This document shows, one piece after another, positions 1 through 6,675 of a DNA stretch of 6,932 nt. The DNA is from Pseudomonadota bacterium (GTDB taxonomy: Bacteria; Pseudomonadota; Gammaproteobacteria; Steroidobacterales; Steroidobacteraceae): positions 1-6,932 of the forward strand of contig JAKAZP010000140.1 in the NCBI GenBank assembly GCA_021815905.1. The letters are read 5' to 3'. A program made the translations under genes and the position numbers. Under the pieces are notes generated by a model, which was given only the letters and a program-made list of their open reading frames with translations, did no database searches and was not told the origin of the DNA. Numbering within the stretch: the stretch's first letter is position 1; the number at the start of each line of letters is the position of its first letter.

Positions 1-1
1 G

Positions 2-400
2 CGTACCGCTTCAGCGAGACGATCCCGATGGCGGCGGCTGCCGCGCGGGCGCGCACGGGCGCTGCTCGCGGGCGTGGCGCTGCTGCTGTTCGCGCTGCGC
101 GCGCTGGTGCCGGTCGGATTCGAGCCGGCGAGCGACGGCTCGCTCTCGCTCGTCATCTGCCAGGAAGGGCTCCCGCCGCCGCCGCACCGCTCCGGCGCGC
201 CCGAGCGTGGCGGGGGCGCGTCACACGGCGATCACTGCCTCTTCTGCAACAGCCCGGGAACGGCGCCGGCGCCGTTCCTCGTGGCGCTGGCCGCGGTCCT
301 GTTCCTCGTCCTCGCGGCCGTCACATCGCGCACGCCCTCGCTCGAGGGCTTGCGTCTCCTGCACATTCCCCAGGCACGCGCGCCTCCCGGGCGCATCTAG
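2..400 (+). CDS. DUF2946 family small membrane protein, 5' end uncertain or outside window
   Basis: The function of this family is not established; its members are small proteobacterial membrane proteins often found beside TonB-dependent receptors or metal genes. The frame ends at TAG 398-400. The only usual start inside the window is GTG at 74 (108 residues), but the frame is open to the left edge. The upstream codons encode a basic stretch followed by ALLAG, which completes the first hydrophobic helix, so the true start probably lies left of the window. Counting from GTG 74, there is a hydrophobic N-terminus ending in LRALVPVGFEP (typical of the family), Cys29, a His/Cys motif HGDHCLFC (His51, His54, Cys55, Cys58), a membrane segment at about 67-83, and a C-terminal RAPP, also typical. 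It lies 103 bp upstream of, and co-directional with, the receptor gene. A role in metal handling is inference only. Confidence 0.66.
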   Translation, partial: RTASARRSRWRRLPRGRARALLAGVALLLFALRALVPVGFEPASDGSLSLVICQEGLPPPPHRSGAPERGGGASHGDHCLFCNSPGTAPAPFLVALAAVLFLVLAAVTSRTPSLEGLRLLHIPQARAPPGRI

Positions 401-428
401 CGCTTCGTCGAGTCCTTCGCACGGGTCC

Positions 429-444
429 GGCCGGCAAGCCGGCC
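429..444 (+). other. Short GC hairpin between the DUF2946 gene and the receptor gene
   Basis: GGCCGG (429-434) pairs with CCGGCC (439-444) around a 4-base CAAG loop, 28 bp after the stop of the DUF2946 gene. There is no T-run, so it is a weak candidate for a terminator or mRNA-stability hairpin. In sequence this rich in GC it may be chance. Confidence 0.25.
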
Positions 445-466
445 CGGCGCGCGCGTGTCATTCGGA

Positions 467-503
467 GGGGAACCGCCTGCGGCGGATCCCGGGGAACATT
501 GCC
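467..503 (+). promoter_or_regulatory. Leader and ribosome-binding region of the receptor gene
   Basis: GGGGAAC occurs twice (467-473 and 491-497). The second copy is well placed as a Shine-Dalgarno sequence, with 6-7 bases between it and ATG 504. Between the copies is a perfect 5-bp hairpin, CCGCC/GGCGG with a TGC loop (473-485). The second copy is the argument for starting the receptor at 504 rather than 621, where no good ribosome site is seen. I see no convincing -10/-35 pair here and no match to a riboswitch core that I know. Confidence 0.4.
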
Positions 504-2843
504 ATGGGTCGAATCGATTCCAACCGCGGCGCGCAGTCCGTGCGCGTCCTCGCGGGGGCTGGCTGGCCGCATCTGAGGGTTCGCCGCATCCGCTCCCGGC
601 GCGCCGAACCCGCGGGGGCGATGGCGCTCGTGGCCGCGCTCATCCTCGCGCTGCTGCCCGCGCACGCCTGGGGCGCCGCCTTCGGCCGCGTGACCGGCAC
701 CGTCCGCGATGCGCGGGGCAGGCCGGTCGCGGGCGCGAAGGTCGTGCTCGAGTCGCAGACGCACCGCATCCTCGTGCGGCACACGGCCGCGAGCGGGGCG
801 TTCGACTTCGCCGACGTCGCGATCGGGGAGTACCGGCTCACCCTCTCCCACGCAGGCCTCGCCCCCTCGAGCCGGACGGTCACGGTGCAGGCCGGGTACT
901 CTCCCGTCGCGAACGTCGTGCTGCTGCCTCGAGCGCAGCTCGCCGAGATCAAGGTGACGGCGAACGAGGAGCTGCCGCCGGTCGCCTCGGTGACGCCGAT
1001 CACGCTCGTGAGCTCGCAGAGCATCATGCGCACCCCCGGGGCGATCAACGTCAACAGTCTCGCGATGATCACCGACTACGTTCCGGGCGCCTACGAGGCC
1101 CACGACATGCTCCACATCCGCGGCGGCCATCAGATCAACTGGCTGATCGACGGCATCGAGATTCCGGACACCAACATCGGGGAGAGCGTCGGACCCGAGG
1201 TCGATCCCGAGGACATCCAGACGCTCGCGGCCGAGCGCGGCAGCTACAACGCCGACGAGGGCGATCGCACCTACGGGATCTTCAACGTCATCCCGAAGAC
1301 CGGGTTCAGCGCCGACGACGAGGCGAACGTCGACTTGACGGCGGGCAATTTCGGCCAGACCGACGATTACGTGAGCGCCGCGAGCCACGAGGGCAAATTC
1401 GCCTACTACGCGAGCCTCGAGGGCAATCGCAGCAGCCTCGGCCTCGAAACCCCGGGCCCGCGGGTGATCCACGACGCGACCCGCGGCTACGGCGCCTTCA
1501 CCAACCTGCAGTACGAGCCGGGCCCGGGCGACTCGGTGCGGCTCGTCGCCCAGGCGCGGCAGGACCTTTACCGGATTCCCGACTGCACCGCACCGCTCCC
1601 CGATGCGCCGGAGTGCCTCGGGCAGTTCGGCGATGCGCAGGCGGAGGGGAACGACTTCGCGCTGCTTTCCTGGGCGCATACGTTCAGGAACGACGCGGTG
1701 CTCACCAGCTCGGTCATGTATCACTACGAGCGGGCGGCCTACGACGGCGGCAGCCGCGACTATCCGACCATCACGACCTTTCACCACAGCTCGCAGTACG
1801 AAGGCGCCGAGGAGAACCTGCGGATGCATTTCAGCCGCAATCACCTGGACGTCGGGGTCTATGGCTTCGCGCAGCAGGATCAGGCGACGTTCAACCTGGC
1901 CTACAGCGGCGGGAGCGCCCCTGCCGTCACGGAGCTCGAGCATCCCACGGGCGAGCTGGTCGACGCCTGGGTACAGGACACCTTCAACGCGACTCGCTGG
2001 CTCAATCTCACCGCGGGCGTGCGCGCAACCCGCTTCCGCGGCATCATCACCGAGAGCGCGACCGATCCGCGCCTCGGCGCGACCGTGACGCTGCCGCGCC
2101 TGAACTGGGTGCTGTCGGCCTTCTGGGGCAAGTACTACCAGGCGCCCCCGCTCGAGACCGTCTCGGGGCCGTTCGTGACCCGGGTGACGGCGCGGGGCAC
2201 GAGCTTCGCCCCGCTGCACGGCGAGCGCGACACCGAGCGCCAGTTCGGCGTCACGATCCCGGTGATGGGCTGGAGGATCGGGGCGGACTACTTCGTCACC
2301 CAGTCGCGGAACTTCTTCGATCACAATCCGATCGGGGAATCCAACATCTACCTGCCGCTCACCGATCAGGGCGCGCTCATCGAGGGGCGCGAGCTCACGG
2401 TGCGCTCGCCCGCCTTCTGGAAGTACGGCCAGGTGCACCTCGCCTACTCCAACCAGACCGCGGACTGCTTCGGCTCGATCACCGGCGGGCTGGTCGTGCC
2501 GGGCACGGCCTGCGGCGACTACAGCGCGCTCGATCACGATCAGCGCAACACGCTCAACGTCGGCTACAACGCCAATCTCCCCGACCGCTTCTTCATCGGC
2601 ACCAACGTGTCGGTGAATTCCGGGCTCGCCAACGGCAACGCCCCGCCGAGCCACCTGCCGAGCTACACGGAGGTCGACCTCGACGTGGGCCGCGACATCA
2701 CCCGCGACCTCTCGGTCTCGGTCACGGGCACGAACCTCTTCGACCAGCACCTGATGACCGACAACAGCCTCACCTTCGGCGGGGTGCACTGGAACAACCC
2801 GTTCCAGATCTACGCCGAGGCGCACTATCGATTCCATTACTGA
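504..2843 (+). CDS. TonB-dependent outer-membrane receptor with N-terminal carboxypeptidase-regulatory-like domain
   Basis: A 779-residue outer-membrane transporter powered by TonB-ExbBD; substrate unknown. Start 504 has a fair ribosome site. The alternative ATG 621 (Met40) begins a hydrophobic segment (40-56) ending in AHAWGA, which is the signal peptide core, so the 504 form carries a 39-residue Arg-rich extension before it. Next come a carboxypeptidase-regulatory-like beta domain (about 61-143, GTVRDARGRPVAGA), a TonB-box-like EIKVTA (148-153), a plug domain containing MLHIRGG (202-208) and LIDGIEIPD, then the beta barrel. Late barrel strands include LDHDQRNTLNVGY, and the protein ends in an aromatic-rich strand, YRFHY, as outer-membrane proteins do. 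Two cysteine pairs (361/371 and 655/670) probably form disulfides in surface loops. The architecture resembles receptors common in Acidobacteria and some Proteobacteria. The DUF2946 neighbour makes metal or metal-complex uptake possible but unproven. Confidence 0.9.
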   Translation: MGRIDSNRGAQSVRVLAGAGWPHLRVRRIRSRRAEPAGAMALVAALILALLPAHAWGAAFGRVTGTVRDARGRPVAGAKVVLESQTHRILVRHTAASGAFDFADVAIGEYRLTLSHAGLAPSSRTVTVQAGYSPVANVVLLPRAQLAEIKVTANEELPPVASVTPITLVSSQSIMRTPGAINVNSLAMITDYVPGAYEAHDMLHIRGGHQINWLIDGIEIPDTNIGESVGPEVDPEDIQTLAAERGSYNADEGDRTYGIFNVIPKTGFSADDEANVDLTAGNFGQTDDYVSAASHEGKFAYYASLEGNRSSLGLETPGPRVIHDATRGYGAFTNLQYEPGPGDSVRLVAQARQDLYRIPDCTAPLPDAPECLGQFGDAQAEGNDFALLSWAHTFRNDAVLTSSVMYHYERAAYDGGSRDYPTITTFHHSSQYEGAEENLRMHFSRNHLDVGVYGFAQQDQATFNLAYSGGSAPAVTELEHPTGELVDAWVQDTFNATRWLNLTAGVRATRFRGIITESATDPRLGATVTLPRLNWVLSAFWGKYYQAPPLETVSGPFVTRVTARGTSFAPLHGERDTERQFGVTIPVMGWRIGADYFVTQSRNFFDHNPIGESNIYLPLTDQGALIEGRELTVRSPAFWKYGQVHLAYSNQTADCFGSITGGLVVPGTACGDYSALDHDQRNTLNVGYNANLPDRFFIGTNVSVNSGLANGNAPPSHLPSYTEVDLDVGRDITRDLSVSVTGTNLFDQHLMTDNSLTFGGVHWNNPFQIYAEAHYRFHY

Positions 2844-2937
2844 CCGGCCGGGTCGGCGGCCGCGGCGCGACGCCCCCGCGGACGGCTTCGCCAGCGCTCG
2901 CCGCGCCCCCTCGAGCGCGCGTCGCCGAGCCCGCGCT
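2844..2937 (+). other. Non-coding gap after the receptor gene, with a weak hairpin
   Basis: This is a very GC-rich stretch with no gene. CCGCGG at 2860-2865 and again at 2876-2881 is self-complementary and could form a 6-bp stem with a 10-base loop, 17 bp past the receptor stop. No T-run follows, so it is at best a weak transcription end for the receptor gene. Confidence 0.25.
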
Positions 2938-2960
2938 CCCGGGCGCCGCCGCCGCCCGGG
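2938..2960. repeat. Perfect 8-bp inverted repeat directly upstream of the mtnA -10 element
   Basis: CCCGGGCG (2938-2945) and CGCCCGGG (2953-2960) form a perfect inverted repeat with a 7-base spacer. It covers the place where a -35 box would be, and no recognisable -35 hexamer is seen there. It could be an operator for a dimeric regulator or the terminator hairpin of the upstream gene (no T-run follows). The sequence alone does not decide between them. Confidence 0.35.
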
Positions 2961-2964
2961 ACTG

Positions 2965-2973
2965 TGGGATAAT
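2965..2973 (+). promoter_or_regulatory. Extended -10 promoter element for mtnA, possibly giving a leaderless mRNA
   Basis: TGGGATAAT matches the extended -10 form TGnTATAAT at all but one base, and it is one of the few AT-rich spots in the area. Only 6 bases separate it from ATG 2980, so transcription would be expected to start at or within a base or two of the start codon. No strong Shine-Dalgarno sequence precedes the ATG. No -35 hexamer is visible. The promoter is inferred from sequence only. Confidence 0.45.
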
Positions 2974-2979
2974 TTCGCC

Positions 2980-4071
2980 ATGAAGATCCAGGGGACCCAC
3001 TACCGCACCCTCTGGCCGCTGCCCTCGGGCGCCGTGCGGGTCATCGACCAGTCCCGGCTGCCGTTCGAGCTCGCGATGCGCGACCTCGAGACGGTCGAGG
3101 ACGCCGCGCAGGCCATCCGCACCATGGTGGTCCGGGGCGCCCCGCTCATCGGCGCCACCGCCGCCTACGGCCTCGCCCTCGCCCTGCGCGAGGATGCCTC
3201 CGATGCGCGCATCGCCGAAGCCGCGCGCCTCCTTCAGGCCACGCGTCCGACGGCCGTCAATCTGGCATGGGCCCTCGCGCGGGTGAGAAGCGCGATCGCG
3301 CAGCTCGAGCCGCGCGAGCGGTGCGGGGCCGCATTGCGCGAGGCCGGTGCGATCTGCGACGACGACGTCGAGCAGTGCCGGGCGATCGGCGCGAACGGGC
3401 TCGAGCTCATTCGCGCGCTCGGCGCGCGCCACGGCGGGCCCGTCAACATCCTCACCCACTGCAACGCCGGATGGCTCGCCTGCGTCGACTGGGGCACCGC
3501 GCTCGCTCCGATCTACATGGCGCACGATGCCGGTATCGCGCTGCACGTCTGGGTCGATGAGACCCGGCCCCGCAATCAGGGTGCGGCGCTCACCGCCTTC
3601 GAGCTCGGCGCCCACGGCGTGGCGCACACCGTGATCGTCGACAACCTGGGCGGGCATCTCATGCAGCACGGACGGGTCGACATGGTCATCGTGGGGAGCG
3701 ATCGGACCACCGCCTCGGGCGATGTCTGCAACAAGGTGGGCACGTACTTGAAGGCGCTCGCGGCGCGGGACAACGGCGTGCCGTTCTACGCTGCGCTGCC
3801 CGTCAGCACCATCGACTGGACGCTGGAGGAGGGCGCGAAGGTCGAGATCGAGCAGCGGGCGGCGCGCGAGGTGACGCACGTCATCGGCCGCGCGGATTCG
3901 GGCGCGATCGAGAGCGTGCAGGTGGTGCCGGACGGCAGCGCCGCGCTCAATCTCGCCTTCGATGTCACTCCCGGGCGGCTCGTGACCGGGATCATCACCG
4001 AGCGTGGCGTATGTCAGGCGAGCCGCGCGGGGCTCGAAGGTCTCTACCCCGAGCGCAGGCGCCGGGCATGA
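2980..4071 (+). CDS. mtnA: S-methyl-5-thioribose-1-phosphate isomerase (MtnA/DrdI type)
   Basis: A cytoplasmic enzyme of 363 residues, usual for the family, that converts the aldose 5-methylthioribose 1-phosphate to the ketose 5-methylthioribulose 1-phosphate. Close relatives also act on 5-deoxyribose 1-phosphate. Visible family motifs are the N-terminal YRTLWPL with VIDQSRLP, VRGAPLIGATAAYG (about 51-64), NILTHCNAG with Cys161, DETRPRNQGA (from Asp193) and GSDRTTASGDVCNKVGTY with Asp241. Cys161 and Asp241 align, one residue shifted, with the catalytic Cys160 and Asp240 of the Bacillus subtilis enzyme. The start at 2980 gives the normal family N-terminus. Its stop TGA overlaps the start of the downstream aldolase in ATGA, so the two are almost surely co-translated. 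No MTA phosphorylase or kinase gene is next to it in the window, so the enzyme that supplies its substrate must be encoded elsewhere. Confidence 0.95.
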   Translation: MKIQGTHYRTLWPLPSGAVRVIDQSRLPFELAMRDLETVEDAAQAIRTMVVRGAPLIGATAAYGLALALREDASDARIAEAARLLQATRPTAVNLAWALARVRSAIAQLEPRERCGAALREAGAICDDDVEQCRAIGANGLELIRALGARHGGPVNILTHCNAGWLACVDWGTALAPIYMAHDAGIALHVWVDETRPRNQGAALTAFELGAHGVAHTVIVDNLGGHLMQHGRVDMVIVGSDRTTASGDVCNKVGTYLKALAARDNGVPFYAALPVSTIDWTLEEGAKVEIEQRAAREVTHVIGRADSGAIESVQVVPDGSAALNLAFDVTPGRLVTGIITERGVCQASRAGLEGLYPERRRRA

Positions 4072-4781
4072 CGCCCGGGCGCTCCGATGCCGAGCGCGCG
4101 TTGCGCGAGCAGCTGATCGGAGCGTGCCGCGAGCTCGGACGCCGGGGACTCACGCGCGGCACCTCCGGCAACGTGAGCGTTCGCCGCGGCGCATCGAGCT
4201 TCTTCGTGAGTCCCACGGGCATGGAATACGATGCGCTCGCGCCCGAGGACATCCCGCTCGTCACCCTGGATGGGCGCTGGCACGGCCGCCGCCGCCCCTC
4301 GAGCGAGTGGCGCTTCCATCGCGACATCCTCGCCGCGCGCCCGGGGACCGGCGCGATCGTGCATGCTCATCCGCTCCACGCGACCGCCCTCGCGTGCACG
4401 CACCGCGCGATTCCGGCGTTTCACTACATGGTCGCGGTGGCGGGCGGCGAGGACATCCGCTGCGCCCCGTATCACACCTTCGGCTCCCAGGCGCTTTCCG
4501 ATGCGGCATTGGCCGCGCTCGAGGACCGCAACGCCTGCCTGCTCGCGAACCACGGCATCATCGCCCTCGGCGCGGGAATCGCCGAGGCGCTCAAGCTCGC
4601 CGAGGAGGTGGAGAACCTCGCGGCCCAGTACTGCGCCGCGCTCGCGCTCGGGGACGTGAGGATCCTCGATGGGGCCGAGATGAGCCGCGTGCTCGGGAAA
4701 TTCCGCACCTACGGGCGCCAGGACGCTCCCGACCCCGGCCTGACGCACGCCGGCGAAGCGCTGCCGCCGCGGGAAGACTGA
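4068..4781 (+). CDS. Class II aldolase, L-fuculose-1-phosphate aldolase type; probable 5-methylthioribulose/5-deoxyribulose-1-phosphate aldolase
   Basis: A zinc-dependent class II aldolase/adducin-fold enzyme of 237 residues. From memory of E. coli FucA (215 residues), the alignment is clear: TSGNVSVR (32-39), SPTGMEY (48-54), PSSEWRFH with catalytic Glu80 (FucA Glu73), zinc ligands His99, His101 and His162 (FucA 92, 94, 155), Tyr120 (FucA 113) and C-terminal Tyr215 in FRTYG (FucA 209). It extends about 20 residues beyond the FucA end. Start 4068 is chosen because it overlaps the mtnA stop as ATGA; ATG 4011 would add 19 residues lying inside mtnA. Since it is coupled to mtnA, the likely reaction is cleavage of 5-methylthioribulose 1-phosphate or 5-deoxyribulose 1-phosphate to DHAP plus (methylthio)acetaldehyde, as described for Ald2/DrdA enzymes. 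MtnB dehydratase shares the fold and is the main alternative, but the close FucA match argues against it. Substrate is inference. Confidence 0.88.
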   Translation: MTPGRSDAERALREQLIGACRELGRRGLTRGTSGNVSVRRGASSFFVSPTGMEYDALAPEDIPLVTLDGRWHGRRRPSSEWRFHRDILAARPGTGAIVHAHPLHATALACTHRAIPAFHYMVAVAGGEDIRCAPYHTFGSQALSDAALAALEDRNACLLANHGIIALGAGIAEALKLAEEVENLAAQYCAALALGDVRILDGAEMSRVLGKFRTYGRQDAPDPGLTHAGEALPPRED

Positions 4782-4802
4782 CGGCGCGGTGTCACCGCGC
4801 CG
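4782..4802. terminator. Hairpin between convergent aldolase and pstA genes, possible bidirectional terminator
   Basis: CGGCGCGGT (4782-4790) pairs with ACCGCGCCG (4794-4802) around a 3-base loop, a perfect 9-bp stem starting right after the aldolase stop and overlapping the pstA stop codon. There is no T-run on either strand, so any termination would depend on the stem or on Rho. Its position between two gene ends only 10 bp apart supports the call. Confidence 0.5.
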
Positions 4803-5670
4803 CGCGGCGGTTCAGCACGAAGCGCGCCAGGATGTTGATGACCAGCACGAACGCCGTCACCAGGAATGCCGCCGCGTACGCGAGCGCGTTGGCCGAGGCG
4901 AACGGCTCGTTGATGAACGTCCAGATGGCGTATGTGAGATAGCCGATGGGCGAGTGCGTCAGCCGTCCATCCCACATGTAATTCGACCACCCGGCGGTGT
5001 ACAGCAGCGGTGCGGTTTCCCCGACCGAGACGGCGAGCGCGAGCAGGATCCCGGTGAGGATCGAAGGCAGCGCCGCCGGCAGGCAGATCCCGAGGATCAC
5101 CCGCCGGTCGTTGGCGCCGAGGGAGTATGCCGCGTCCCGCAGATCGTTCGAGACCTGCCGCAATCCCAGCTCCGTGGTGCGGCAGATGTAGGGCAGGCAG
5201 ATCACCGCGAGCGCGATCGAGCCGCCCGCGACCGAGAAGCTCCAGCCGAGCCACTCGACCAGGGCGACGTACGCGAAATACCCGACCACGATCGAGGGCA
5301 CGCCGACCAGGACGTCCGAGAGGAACCGGATCGCCGTCGCCCAGCGGCTGAAGCGGTACTCCGAGGTATAGAGGCCGGCCGCCACGCCGATCGGCACCGA
5401 GATCAGGAGCGCGCCCGCCGAGAGCACGAATGTCCCCTCGATGGCGTTCAGCAACCCGCCGCCGCTCCCCTGGGTGATGGTGGTGAACGTGGAGATCCTG
5501 AGCGCGCTCGCCCCGCGGACGAACACGACGCCGATGATCCAGATCATCATCGCCGAGAGCGCGAACAGGCACGCGCCGGTCAGGATCCAGCCGCTCGCGC
5601 TGAAGAGCCGCCGCGAGAGCGGGATCTGATTCGGGACCGCCGGACGGGCGAGAGGCGTGGCGGCCGCCAT
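4792..5670 (-). CDS. pstA: Phosphate ABC transporter permease PstA
   Basis: One of the two inner-membrane permease subunits of the high-affinity phosphate importer PstSCAB, 292 residues. Visible are a cytoplasmic N-terminal tail (1-21), a first long membrane segment (about 27-51), GGLLNAIEGT (71-80), the transmembrane core with VGVPSIVVG (122-130), RTTE (Arg164, E. coli Arg170), and the EAA-type coupling loop DAAYSLGANDRR (179-190), which contacts the ATPase PstB. Then come GETAPLL (217-223), a last helix, and NILARFV near the C-terminus as in E. coli. Odd point: E. coli has AIAR just before GET, with Arg220 required for transport, whereas here the residues are ALAV, so position 214 is Val. 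ATG 5670 lies 2 bp after the pstC stop, so translation is coupled. The next gene downstream is convergent, so pstB does not follow. Confidence 0.95.
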   Translation of the reverse strand: MAAATPLARPAVPNQIPLSRRLFSASGWILTGACLFALSAMMIWIIGVVFVRGASALRISTFTTITQGSGGGLLNAIEGTFVLSAGALLISVPIGVAAGLYTSEYRFSRWATAIRFLSDVLVGVPSIVVGYFAYVALVEWLGWSFSVAGGSIALAVICLPYICRTTELGLRQVSNDLRDAAYSLGANDRRVILGICLPAALPSILTGILLALAVSVGETAPLLYTAGWSNYMWDGRLTHSPIGYLTYAIWTFINEPFASANALAYAAAFLVTAFVLVINILARFVLNRRAAR

Positions 5671-5672
5671 GC

Positions 5673-6641
5673 TCAGGCCACCATGGAACGCTGCACGGTG
5701 CCCCACATGGTCAGCAGCAGCCGCGCGATCGCGCTCACGATGATGGAAATCATGCACAGCACGAGCGCGATCTCCGCGAGCGAGCGCACGGCGATGCCGG
5801 TGGGGTCCTGCAGCGCGCTGTCGAGCTGCGAGACGATGAAGGCCGCCATGGTCGAGATCGGGTTGTAGATGTTGTGCGGCAGGTAATTGAGCGCGTTGCC
5901 GCTCACCATGAGCACCGCCATCGTCTCCCCGAGTGCGCGCCCGAGGGCGAGGAAGGTCGCGCCGATCAGCGTGCCGCGCGCCCCCGGAAGCGTCACGCGC
6001 CAGAGCGCCTCGAACCGGGTCGCGCCGAGCGCGAGCGCCGCCTCGCGCATCGAGGTCGGCTGGCTGACGATGGCGTCGCGCAGCGTCGCCGCGATCAGCG
6101 GCACGATCATGAGCGAGAGCACGACGCTGGCGGTGAGCAGGCCGTAGCCGCTTCCGGTCGGGCCGGCGAAGAACGGGATCACCTTGCCGATCGTGCCGGC
6201 GAGGAACGGAAAGAAGTGCTTTCCGAGGAACGGGATCACGACGACGTAGCCCCAGAGACCGAACACCACGCTCGGGATCGCCATCAGCAGCTCGACGAAG
6301 AAGGAGATCCAGAGCCTCAGGTTCGCGGGCACGGCCTCCGCGAGGAAGATCGCCGCCCCGATGCCGGTGGGCAGCGCGATCAGGAGCGCGATCAGGGTGG
6401 AAAGCAGGGTACCGGCGATCAGGAAGAGGATCCCGTAGGTCGCCCCGGGCTGGATCTGCGTGCCGTGGACGGTGACGGGATTGCCGTAGAGGTTGCCGAG
6501 GTTCCAGGTGTCCCGCAGCACGAAGCCGAAGCCGTTGAAGCGCATCGCCGGCCACGAATAGATCGCGAGGAACAGCACGATGGCGAACAGACAGGCCGGC
6601 ACGAGACCCGCCACGAGGCCGAGCCAGGTCTTGAATTTCAT
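5673..6641 (-). CDS. pstC: Phosphate ABC transporter permease PstC
   Basis: The partner permease of PstA, 322 residues. The start at 6641 gives a short basic cytoplasmic tip (MKFK) before the first membrane helix (about 7-29), which ends in YSWPAMRF. Family motifs follow: ATYGILFLIAGTLL (67-80), AIPSVVFGLWG (121-131), the EAA coupling loop REAALALGATRFEALWRVTLP (199-219, read in two parts), and GRALGETMAV (234-243), in which Arg235 and Glu239 match the E. coli PstC Arg237 region known to be needed for phosphate transport. The last helix ends near 311. It is read after pstS across a 111-bp gap containing a hairpin, and leads directly into pstA. No strong Shine-Dalgarno sequence is visible before its ATG. 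Confidence 0.96.
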   Translation of the reverse strand: MKFKTWLGLVAGLVPACLFAIVLFLAIYSWPAMRFNGFGFVLRDTWNLGNLYGNPVTVHGTQIQPGATYGILFLIAGTLLSTLIALLIALPTGIGAAIFLAEAVPANLRLWISFFVELLMAIPSVVFGLWGYVVVIPFLGKHFFPFLAGTIGKVIPFFAGPTGSGYGLLTASVVLSLMIVPLIAATLRDAIVSQPTSMREAALALGATRFEALWRVTLPGARGTLIGATFLALGRALGETMAVLMVSGNALNYLPHNIYNPISTMAAFIVSQLDSALQDPTGIAVRSLAEIALVLCMISIIVSAIARLLLTMWGTVQRSMVA

Positions 6642-6675
6642 GCCGCGAGGGTCTCGGTCACCAGGTCGATCGCCG

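Noticed and set aside
207..503. Extension of the receptor frame upstream to ATG 207
   Set aside because: The added residues overlap the DUF2946 gene, are Arg/Ser-rich and do not resemble a signal peptide or domain. ATG 504 with its ribosome site is better.
401..503. Cobalamin or other riboswitch in the receptor leader
   Set aside because: The leader is about 100 bases long and lacks the conserved core of a cobalamin, TPP or fluoride riboswitch. Only small hairpins are seen.
321..2981. An 886-codon open frame on the minus strand antisense to the receptor gene
   Set aside because: Its translation is low-complexity and rich in Arg, Ala, Val and Gly with no recognisable domain. Long antisense open frames are expected opposite real genes at this GC content, and the plus-strand receptor is clear.
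455..2983. An 842-codon open frame on the plus strand in another frame over the receptor gene
   Set aside because: It is Arg/Pro/Gly-rich and featureless; a GC-driven shadow of the receptor frame.
861..4307. Recurrent CCCCTCGAGC strings (near 864, 2908 and 4295)
   Set aside because: They are few, lie in different frames and contexts, have no regular spacing, and fit the strong GC codon bias (CTC, GAG, CGC); not a repeat family.
4068..4781. Calling the aldolase MtnB because it follows mtnA
   Set aside because: The residue-by-residue match to E. coli FucA, including catalytic Glu, zinc His triad and the C-terminal FRTYG Tyr, supports the aldolase branch better than the dehydratase branch, although a tree is needed to be certain.
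4789..5868. A 359-codon plus-strand frame antisense to pstA
   Set aside because: The composition is charged and repetitive with no domain, while the opposite strand encodes an obvious PstA with membrane helices.
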